Shown: positions 49,801 through 61,800 of the stretch, in pieces | Numbering within the stretch: the stretch's first letter is position 1 | How the letters are laid out: every line of letters begins with the position of its first letter | Program-made: the position numbers and the translations under genes | From: Aphanomyces cochlioides | Taxonomy: Eukaryota > Oomycota > Saprolegniomycetes > Saprolegniales > Verrucalvaceae | Direction of reading: 5' to 3' | Length of the DNA stretch: 64,000 nt | Assembly (NCBI GenBank): GCA_019828595.1 | Contig: JAHQRK010000039.1 | Location: 289,254-353,253, forward strand | Notes under the pieces: model-generated | The model's database searches: none | The model's input: the letters and a program-made list of their open reading frames with translations, nothing else | What the model was told of the DNA's origin: nothing

Positions 49801-52800
49801 GAGATGCATTTTGTGGGGTATGATTGGGACTATCGCGTGTTGATTTCGGACCAAGTTGATGCTTGGTCGTCCACCACACGAGCATGACACCTTTCAAACA
49901 TGCCAGACGTGGCGAGTGGGTATCTCGATGGGGTCGAGATGTGCATGTGGCACGTGGGTACCAAGTGGAGAAAAAGTGGCATCGAGATGCATTTTGTGGG
50001 GTATGATTTGGACTATCGCGTGTTGATTTCGGACCAAGTTGATGCTTGGTCGTCCACCACACGAGCATGACACCTTTCAAACATGCCAGACGTGGCGAGT
50101 GGGTATCTCGATGGGGTCGAGATGTGCATGTGGCACGTGGGTACCAAAAGTGGAGAAAAAGTGGCATCGAGATGCATTTTGTGGGGTATGATTGGGACTA
50201 TCGCGTGTTGATTTCGGACCAAGTTGATGCTTGGTCGTCCACCACACGAGCATGACACCTTTCAAACATGCCAGACGTGGCGAGTGGGTATCTCGATGGG
50301 GTCGAGATGTGCATGTGGCACGTGGGTACCAAGTGGAGAAAAAGTGGCATCGAGATGCATTTTGTGGGGTATGATTTGGACTATCGCGTGTTGATTTCGG
50401 ACCAAGTTGATGCTTGGTCGTCCACCACACGAGCATGACACCTTTCAAACATGCCAGACGTGGCGAGTGGGTATCTCGATGGGGTCGAGATGTGCATGTG
50501 GCACGTGGGTACCAAAAGTGGAGAAAAAGTGGCATCGAGATGCATTTTGTGGGGTATGATTGGGACTATCGCGTGTTGATTTCGGACCAAGTTGATGCTT
50601 GGTCGTCCACCACACGAGCATGACACCTTTCAAACATGCCAGACGTGGCGAGTGGGTATCTCGATGGGGTCGAGATGTGCATGTGGCACGTGGGTACCAA
50701 AAGTGGAGAAAAAGTGGCATCGAGATGCATTTTGTGGGGTATGATTGGGACTATCGCGTGTTGATTTCGGACCAAGTTGATGCTTGGTCGTCCACCACAC
50801 GAGCATGACACCTTTCAAACATGCCAGACGTGGCGAGTGGGTATCTCGATGGGGTCGAGATGTGCATGTGGCACGTGGGTACCAAAAGTGGAGAAAAAGT
50901 GGCATCGAGATGCATTTTGTGGGGTATGATTTGGACTATCGCGTGTTGATTTCGGACCAAGTTGATGCTTGGTCGTCCACCACACGAGCATGACACCTTT
51001 CAAACATGCCAGACGTGGCGAGTGGGTATCTCGATGGGGTCGAGATGTGCATGTGGCACGTGGGTACCAAAAGTGGAGAAAAAGTGGCATCGAGATGCAT
51101 TTTGTGGGGTATGATTTGGACTATCGCGTGTTGATTTCGGACCAAGTTGATGCTTGGTCGTCCACCACACGAGCATGACACCTTTCAAACATGCCAGACG
51201 TGGCGAGTGGGTATCTCGATGGGGTCGAGATGTGCATGTGGCACGTGGGTACCAAAAGTGGAGAAAAAGTGGCATCGAGATGCATTTTGTGGGGTATGAT
51301 TTGGACTATCGCGTGTTGATTTCGGACCAAGTTGATGCTTGGTCGTCCACCACACGAGCATGACACCTTTCAAACATGCCAGACGTGGCGAGTGGGTATC
51401 TCGATGGGGTCGAGATGTGCATGTGGCACGTGGGTACCAAGTGGAGAAAAAGTGGCATCGAGATGCATTTTGTGGGGTATGATTTGGACTATCGCGTGTT
51501 GATTTCGGACCAAGTTGATGCTTGGTCGTCCACCACACGAGCATGACACCTTTCAAACATGCCAGACGTGGCGAGTGGGTATCTCGATGGGGTCGAGATG
51601 TGCATGTGGCACGTGGGTACCAAAAGTGGAGAAAAAGTGGCATCGAGATGCATTTTGTGGGGTATGATTTGGACTATCGCGTGTTGATTTCGGACCAAGT
51701 TGATGCTTGGTCGTCCACCACACGAGCATGACACCTTTCAAACATGCCAGACGTGGCGAGTGGGTATCTCGATGGGGTCGAGATGTGCATGTGGCACGTG
51801 GGTACCAAGTGGAGAAAAAGTGGCATCGAGATGCATTTTGTGGGGTATGATTTGGACTATCGCGTGTTGATTTCGGACCAAGTTGATGCTTGGTCGTCCA
51901 CCACACGAGCATGACACCTTTCAAACATGCCAGACGTGGCGAGTGGGTATCTCGATGGGGTCGAGATGTGCATGTGGCACGTGGGTACCAAAAGTGGAGA
52001 AAAAGTGGCATCGAGATGCATTTTGTGGGGTATGATTTGGACTATCGCGTGTTGATTTCGGACCAAGTTGATGCTTGGTCGTCCACCACACGAGCATGAC
52101 ACCTTTCAAACATGCCAGACGTGGCGAGTGGGTATCTCGATGGGGTCGAGATGTGCATGTGGCACGTGGGTACCAAGTGGAGAAAAAGTGGCATCGAGAT
52201 GCATTTTGTGGGGTATGATTTGGACTATCGCGTGTTGATTTCGGACCAAGTTGATGCTTGGTCGTCCACCACACGAGCATGACACCTTTCAAACATGCCA
52301 GACGTGGCGAGTGGGTATCTCGATGGGGTCGAGATGTGCATGTGGCACGTGGGTACCAAGTGGAGAAAAAGTGGCATCGAGATGCATTTTGTGGGGTATG
52401 ATTTGGACTATCGCGTGTTGATTTCGGACCAAGTTGATGCTTGGTCGTCCACCACACGAGCATGACACCTTTCAAACATGCCAGACGTGGCGAGTGGGTA
52501 TCTCGATGGGGTCGAGATGTGCATGTGGCACGTGGGTACCAAAAGTGGAGAAAAAGTGGCATCGAGATGCATTTTGTGGGGTATGATTTGGACTATCGCG
52601 TGTTGATTTCGGACCAAGTTGATGCTTGGTCGTCCACCACACGAGCATGACACCTTTCAAACATGCCAGACGTGGCGAGTGGGTATCTCGATGGGGTCGA
52701 GATGTGCATGTGGCACGTGGGTACCAAAAGTGGAGAAAAAGTGGCATCGAGATGCATTTTGTGGGGTATGATTTGGACTATCGCGTGTTGATTTCGGACC

Positions 52801-55800
52801 AAGTTGATGCTTGGTCGTCCACCACACGAGCATGACACCTTTCAAACATGCCAGACGTGGCGAGTGGGTATCTCGATGGGGTCGAGATGTGCATGTGGCA
52901 CGTGGGTACCAAAAGTGGAGAAAAAGTGGCATCGAGATGCATTTTGTGGGGTATGATTTGGACTATCGCGTGTTGATTTCGGACCAAGTTGATGCTTGGT
53001 CGTCCACCACACGAGCATGACACCTTTCAAACATGCCAGACGTGGCGAGTGGGTATCTCGATGGGGTCGAGATGTGCATGTGGCACGTGGGTACCAAGTG
53101 GAGAAAAAGTGGCATCGAGATGCATTTTGTGGGGTATGATTTGGACTATCGCGTGTTGATTTCGGACCAAGTTGATGCTTGGTCGTCCACCACACGAGCA
53201 TGACACCTTTCAAACATGCCAGACGTGGCGAGTGGGTATCTCGATGGGGTCGAGATGTGCATGTGGCACGTGGGTACCAAGTGGAGAAAAAGTGGCATCG
53301 AGATGCATTTTGTGGGGTATGATTGGGACTATCGCGTGTTGATTTCGGACCAAGTTGATGCTTGGTCGTCCACCACACGAGCATGACACCTTTCAAACAT
53401 GCCAGACGTGGCGAGTGGGTATCTCGATGGGGTCGAGATGTGCATGTGGCACGTGGGTACCAAGTGGAGAAAAAGTGGCATCGAGATGCATTTTGTGGGG
53501 TATGATTTGGACTATCGCGTGTTGATTTCGGACCAAGTTGATGCTTGGTCGTCCACCACACGAGCATGACACCTTTCAAACATGCCAGACGTGGCGAGTG
53601 GGTATCTCGATGGGGTCGAGATGTGCATGTGGCACGTGGGTACCAAAAGTGGAGAAAAAGTGGCATCGAGATGCATTTTGTGGGTATGATTTGGACTATC
53701 GCGTGTTGATTTCGGACCAAGTTGATGCTTGGTCGTCCACCACACGAGCATGACACCTTTCAAACATGCCAGACGTGGCGAGTGGGTATCTCGATGGGGT
53801 CGAGATGTGCATGTGGCACGTGGGTACCAAAAGTGGAGAAAAAGTGGCATCGAGATGCATTTTGTGGGGTATGATTTGGACTATCGCGTGTTGATTTCGG
53901 ACCAAGTTGATGCTTGGTCGTCCACCACACGAGCATGACACCTTTCAAACATGCCAGACGTGGCGAGTGGGTATCTCGATGGGGTCGAGATGTGCATGTG
54001 GCACGTGGGTACCAAAAGTGGAGAAAAAGTGGCATCGAGATGCATTTTGTGGGGTATGATTGGGACTATCGCGTGTTGATTTCGGACCAAGTTGATGCTT
54101 GGTCGTCCACCACACGAGCATGACACCTTTCAAACATGCCAGACGTGGCGAGTGGGTATCTCGATGGGGTCGAGATGTGCATGTGGCACGTGGGTACCAA
54201 AAGTGGAGAAAAAGTGGCATCGAGATGCATTTTGTGGGGTATGATTGGGACTATCGCGTGTTGATTTCGGACCAAGTTGATGCTTGGTCGTCCACCACAC
54301 GAGCATGACACCTTTCAAACATGCCAGACGTGGCGAGTGGGTATCTCGATGGGGTCGAGATGTGCATGTGGCACGTGGGTACCAAGTGGAGAAAAAGTGG
54401 CATCGAGATGCATTTTGTGGGGTATGATTTGGACTATCGCGTGTTGATTTCGGACCAAGTTGATGCTTGGTCGTCCACCACACGAGCATGACACCTTTCA
54501 AACATGCCAGACGTGGCGAGTGGGTATCTCGATGGGGTCGAGATGTGCATGTGGCACGTGGGTACCAAAAGTGGAGAAAAAGTGGCATCGAGATGCATTT
54601 TGTGGGGTATGATTGGGACTATCGCGTGTTGATTTCGGACCAAGTTGATGCTTGGTCGTCCACCACACGAGCATGACACCTTTCAAACATGCCAGACGTG
54701 GCGAGTGGGTATCTCGATGGGGTCGAGATGTGCATGTGGCACGTGGGTACCAAAAGTGGAGAAAAAGTGGCATCGAGATGCATTTTGTGGGGTATGATTT
54801 GGACTATCGCGTGTTGATTTCGGACCAAGTTGATGCTTGGTCGTCCACCACACGAGCATGACACCTTTCAAACATGCCAGACGTGGCGAGTGGGTATCTC
54901 GATGGGGTCGAGATGTGCATGTGGCACGTGGGTACCAAAAGTGGAGAAAAAGTGGCATCGAGATGCATTTTGTGGGGTATGATTTGGACTATCGCGTGTT
55001 GATTTCGGACCAAGTTGATGCTTGGTCGTCCACCACACGAGCATGACACCTTTCAAACATGCCAGACGTGGCGAGTGGGTATCTCGATGGGGTCGAGATG
55101 TGCATGTGGCACGTGGGTACCAAAAGTGGAGAAAAAGTGGCATCGAGATGCATTTTGTGGGGTATGATTTGGACTATCGCGTGTTGATTTCGGACCAAGT
55201 TGATGCTTGGTCGTCCACCACACGAGCATGACACCTTTCAAACATGCCAGACGTGGCGAGTGGGTATCTCGATGGGGTCGAGATGTGCATGTGGCACGTG
55301 GGTACCAAAAGTGGAGAAAAAGTGGCATCGAGATGCATTTTGTGGGGTATGATTTGGACTATCGCGTGTTGATTTCGGACCAAGTTGATGCTTGGTCGTC
55401 CACCACACGAGCATGACACCTTTCAAACATGCCAGACGTGGCGAGTGGGTATCTCGATGGGGTCGAGATGTGCATGTGGCACGTGGGTACCAAAAGTGGA
55501 GAAAAAGTGGCATCGAGATGCATTTTGTGGGGTATGATTTGGACTATCGCGTGTTGATTTCGGACCAAGTTGATGCTTGGTCGTCCACCACACGAGCATG
55601 ACACCTTTCAAACATGCCAGACGTGGCGAGTGGGTATCTCGATGGGGTCGAGATGTGCATGTGGCACGTGGGTACCAAAAGTGGAGAAAAAGTGGCATCG
55701 AGATGCATTTTGTGGGGTATGATTTGGACTATCGCGTGTTGATTTCGGACCAAGTTGATGCTTGGTCGTCCACCACACGAGCATGACACCTTTCAAACAT

Positions 55801-58800
55801 GCCAGACGTGGCGAGTGGGTATCTCGATGGGGTCGAGATGTGCATGTGGCACGTGGGTACAAAAGTGGAGAAAAAGTGGCATCGAGATGCATTTTGTGGG
55901 GTATGATTTGGACTATCGCGTGTTGATTTCGGACCAAGTTGATGCTTGGTCGTCCACCACACGAGCATGACACCTTTCAAACATGCCAGACGTGGCGAGT
56001 GGGTATCTCGATGGGGTCGAGATGTGCATGTGGCACGTGGGTACCAAAAGTGGAGAAAAAGTGGCATCGAGATGCATTTTGTGGGGTATGATTTGGACTA
56101 TCGCGTGTTGATTTCGGACCAAGTTGATGCTTGGTCGTCCACCACACGAGCATGACACCTTTCAAACATGCCAGACGTGGCGAGTGGGTATCTCGATGGG
56201 GTCGAGATGTGCATGTGGCACGTGGGTACCAAAAGTGGAGAAAAAGTGGCATCGAGATGCATTTTGTGGGGTATGATTTGGACTATCGCGTGTTGATTTC
56301 GGACCAAGTTGATGCTTGGTCGTCCACCACACGAGCATGACACCTTTCAAACATGCCAGACGTGGCGAGTGGGTATCTCGATGGGGTCGAGATGTGCATG
56401 TGGCACGTGGGTACCAAAAGTGGAGAAAAAGTGGCATCGAGATGCATTTTGTGGGGTATGATTTGGACTATCGCGTGTTGATTTCGGACCAAGTTGATGC
56501 TTGGTCGTCCACCACACGAGCATGACACCTTTCAAACATGCCAGACGTGGCGAGTGGGTATCTCGATGGGGTCGAGATGTGCATGTGGCACGTGGGTACC
56601 AAAAGTGGAGAAAAAGTGGCATCGAGATGCATTTTGTGGGGTATGATTTGGACTATCGCGTGTTGATTTCGGACCAAGTTGATGCTTGGTCGTCCACCAC
56701 ACGAGCATGACACCTTTCAAACATGCCAGACGTGGCGAGTGGGTATCTCGATGGGGTCGAGATGTGCATGTGGCACGTGGGTACCAAAAGTGGAGAAAAA
56801 GTGGCATCGAGATGCATTTTGTGGGGTATGATTTGGACTATCGCGTGTTGATTTCGGACCAAGTTGATGCTTGGTCGTCCACCACACGAGCATGACACCT
56901 TTCAAACATGCCAGACGTGGCGAGTGGGTATCTCGATGGGGTCGAGATGTGCATGTGGCACGTGGGTACCAAAAGTGGAGAAAAAGTGGCATCGAGATGC
57001 ATTTTGTGGGGTATGATTTGGACTATCGCGTGTTGATTTCGGACCAAGTTGATGCTTGGTCGTCCACCACACGAGCATGACACCTTTCAAACATGCCAGA
57101 CGTGGCGAGTGGGTATCTCGATGGGGTCGAGATGTGCATGTGGCACGTGGGTACCAAAAGTGGAGAAAAAGTGGCATCGAGATGCATTTTGTGGGGTATG
57201 ATTGGGACTATCGCGTGTTGATTTCGGACCAAGTTGATGCTTGGTCGTCCACCACACGAGCATGACACCTTTCAAACATGCCAGACGTGGCGAGTGGGTA
57301 TCTCGATGGGGTCGAGATGTGCATGTGGCACGTGGGTACCAAAAGTGGAGAAAAAGTGGCATCGAGATGCATTTTGTGGGGTATGATTTGGACTATCGCG
57401 TGTTGATTTCGGACCAAGTTGATGCTTGGTCGTCCACCACACGAGCATGACACCTTTCAAACATGCCAGACGTGGCGAGTGGGTATCTCGATGGGGTCGA
57501 GATGTGCATGTGGCACGTGGGTACCAAAAGTGGAGAAAAAGTGGCATCGAGATGCATTTTGTGGGGTATGATTTGGACTATCGCGTGTTGATTTCGGACC
57601 AAGTTGATGCTTGGTCGTCCACCACACGAGCATGACACCTTTCAAACATGCCAGACGTGGCGAGTGGGTATCTCGATGGGGTCGAGATGTGCATGTGGCA
57701 CGTGGGTACCAAAAGTGGAGAAAAAGTGGCATCGAGATGCATTTTGTGGGGTATGATTGGGACTATCGCGTGTTGATTTCGGACCAAGTTGATGCTTGGT
57801 CGTCCACCACACGAGCATGACACCTTTCAAACATGCCAGACGTGGCGAGTGGGTATCTCGATGGGGTCGAGATGTGCATGTGGCACGTGGGTACCAAAAG
57901 TGGAGAAAAAGTGGCATCGAGATGCATTTTGTGGGGTATGATTGGGACTATCGCGTGTTGATTTCGGACCAAGTTGATGCTTGGTCGTCCACCACACGAG
58001 CATGACACCTTTCAAACATGCCAGACGTGGCGAGTGGGTATCTCGATGGGGTCGAGATGTGCATGTGGCACGTGGGTACCAAAAGTGGAGAAAAAGTGGC
58101 ATCGAGATGCATTTTGTGGGGTATGATTTGGACTATCGCGTGTTGATTTCGGACCAAGTTGATGCTTGGTCGTCCACCACACGAGCATGACACCTTTCAA
58201 ACATGCCAGACGTGGCGAGTGGGTATCTCGATGGGGTCGAGATGTGCATGTGGCACGTGGGTACCAAAAGTGGAGAAAAAGTGGCATCGAGATGCATTTT
58301 GTGGGGTATGATTTGGACTATCGCGTGTTGATTTCGGACCAAGTTGATGCTTGGTCGTCCACCACACGAGCATGACACCTTTCAAACATGCCAGACGTGG
58401 CGAGTGGGTATCTCGATGGGGTCGAGATGTGCATGTGGCACGTGGGTACCAAAAGTGGAGAAAAAAGTGGCATCGAGATGCATTTTGTGGGGTATGATTG
58501 GGACTATCGCGTGTTGATTTCGGACCAAGTTGATGCTTGGTCGTCCACCACACGAGCATGACACCTTTCAAACATGCCAGACGTGGCGAGTGGGTATCTC
58601 GATGGGGTCGAGATGTGCATGTGGCACGTGGGTACCAAAAGTGGAGAAAAAGTGGCATCGAGATGCATTTTGTGGGGTATGATTTGGACTATCGCGTGTT
58701 GATTTCGGACCAAGTTGATGCTTGGTCGTCCACCACACGAGCATGACACCTTTCAAACATGCCAGACGTGGCGAGTGGGTATCTCGATGGGGTCGAGATG

Positions 58801-61800
58801 TGCATGTGGCACGTGGGTACCAAAAGTGGAGAAAAAGTGGCATCGAGATGCATTTTGTGGGGTATGATTTGGACTATCGCGTGTTGATTTCGGACCAAGT
58901 TGATGCTTGGTCGTCCACCACACGAGCATGACACCTTTCAAACATGCCAGACGTGGCGAGTGGGTATCTCGATGGGGTCGAGATGTGCATGTGGCACGTG
59001 GGTACCAAAAGTGGAGAAAAAGTGGCATCGAGATGCATTTTGTGGGGTATGATTTGGACTATCGCGTGTTGATTTCGGACCAAGTTGATGCTTGGTCGTC
59101 CACCACACGAGCATGACACCTTTCAAACATGCCAGACGTGGCGAGTGGGTATCTCGATGGGGTCGAGATGTGCATGTGGCACGTGGGTACCAAAAGTGGA
59201 GAAAAAGTGGCATCGAGATGCATTTTGTGGGGTATGATTTGGACTATCGCGTGTTGATTTCGGACCAAGTTGATGCTTGGTCGTCCACCACACGAGCATG
59301 ACACCTTTCAAACATGCCAGACGTGGCGAGTGGGTATCTCGATGGGGTCGAGATGTGCATGTGGCACGTGGGTACCAAAAGTGGAGAAAAAGTGGCATCG
59401 AGATGCATTTTGTGGGGTATGATTTGAACTATCGCGTGTTGATTTCGGACCAAGTTGATGCTTGGTCGTCCACCACACGAGCATGACACCTTTCAAACAT
59501 GCCAGACGTGGCGAGTGGGTATCTCGATGGGGTCGAGATGTGCATGTGGCACGTGGGTACCAAAAGTGGAGAAAAAGTGGCATCGAGATGCATTTTGTGG
59601 GGTATGATTTGGACTATCGCGTGTTGATTTCGGACCAAGTTGATGCTTGGTCGTCCACCACACGAGCATGACACCTTTCAAACATGCCAGACGTGGCGAG
59701 TGGGTATCTCGATGGGGTCGAGATGTGCATGTGGCACGTGGGTACCAAAAGTGGAGAAAAAGTGGCATCGAGATGCATTTTGTGGGGTATGATTTGGACT
59801 ATCGCGTGTTGATTTCGGACCAAGTTGATGCTTGGTCGTCCACCACACGAGCATGACACCTTTCAAACATGCCAGACGTGGCGAGTGGGTATCTCGATGG
59901 GGTCGAGATGTGCATGTGGCACGTGGGTACCAAAAGTGGAGAAAAAGTGGCATCGAGATGCATTTTGTGGGGTATGATTTGGACTATCGCGTGTTGATTT
60001 CGGACCAAGTTGATGCTTGGTCGTCCACCACACGAGCATGACACCTTTCAAACATGCCAGACGTGGCGAGTGGGTATCTCGATGGGGTCGAGATGTGCAT
60101 GTGGCACGTGGGTACCAAAAGTGGAGAAAAAGTGGCATCGAGATGCATTTTGTGGGGTATGATTTGGACTATCGCGTGTTGATTTCGGACCAAGTTGATG
60201 CTTGGTCGTCCACCACACGAGCATGACACCTTTCAAACATGCCAGACGTGGCGAGTGGGTATCTCGATGGGGTCGAGATGTGCATGTGGCACGTGGGTAC
60301 CAAAAGTGGAGAAAAAGTGGCATCGAGATGCATTTTGTGGGGTATGATTTGGACTATCGCGTGTTGATTTCGGACCAAGTTGATGCTTGGTCGTCCACCA
60401 CACGAGCATGACACCTTTCAAACATGCCAGACGTGGCGAGTGGGTATCTCGATGGGGTCGAGATGTGCATGTGGCACGTGGGTACCAAAAGTGGAGAAAA
60501 AGTGGCATCGAGATGCATTTTGTGGGGTATGATTTGGACTATCGCGTGTTGATTTCGGACCAAGTTGATGCTTGGTCGTCCACCACACGAGCATGACACC
60601 TTTCAAACATGCCAGACGTGGCGAGTGGGTATCTCGATGGGGTCGAGATGTGCATGTGGCACGTGGGTACCAAAAGTGGAGAAAAAGTGGCATCGAGATG
60701 CATTTTGTGGGGTATGATTTGGACTATCGCGTGTTGATTTCGGACCAAGTTGATGCTTGGTCGTCCACCACACGAGCATGACACCTTTCAAACATGCCAG
60801 ACGTGGCGAGTGGGTATCTCGATGGGGTCGAGATGTGCATGTGGCACGTGGGTACCAAAAGTGGAGAAAAAGTGGCATCGAGATGCATTTTGTGGGGTAT
60901 GATTTGGACTATCGCGTGTTGATTTCGGACCAAGTTGATGCTTGGTCGTCCACCACACGAGCATGACACCTTTCAAACATGCCAGACGTGGCGAGTGGGT
61001 ATCTCGATGGGGTCGAGATGTGCATGTGGCACGTGGGTACCAAAAGTGGAGAAAAAGTGGCATCGAGATGCATTTTGTGGGGTATGATTTGGACTATCGC
61101 GTGTTGATTTCGGACCAAGTTGATGCTTGGTCGTCCACCACACGAGCATGACACCTTTCAAACATGCCAGACGTGGCGAGTGGGTATCTCGATGGGGTCG
61201 AGATGTGCATGTGGCACGTGGGTACCAAAAGTGGAGAAAAAGTGGCATCGAGATGCATTTTGTGGGGTATGATTTGGACTATCGCGTGTTGATTTCGGAC
61301 CAAGTTGATGCTTGGTCGTCCACCACACGAGCATGACACCTTTCAAACATGCCAGACGTGGCGAGTGGGTATCTCGATGGGGTCGAGATGTGCATGTGGC
61401 ACGTGGGTACCAAAAGTGGAGAAAAAGTGGCATCGAGATGCATTTTGTGGGGTATGATTTGGACTATCGCGTGTTGATTTCGGACCAAGTTGATGCTTGG
61501 TCGTCCACCACACGAGCATGACACCTTTCAAACATGCCAGACGTGGCGAGTGGGTATCTCGATGGGGTCGAGATGTGCATGTGGCACGTGGGTACCAAAA
61601 GTGGAGAAAAAGTGGCATCGAGATGCATTTTGTGGGGTATGATTTGGACTATCGCGTGTTGATTTCGGACCAAGTTGATGCTTGGTCGTCCACCACACGA
61701 GCATGACACCTTTCAAACATGCCAGACGTGGCGAGTGGGTATCTCGATGGGGTCGAGATGTGCATGTGGCACGTGGGTACCAAAAGTGGAGAAAAAGTGG

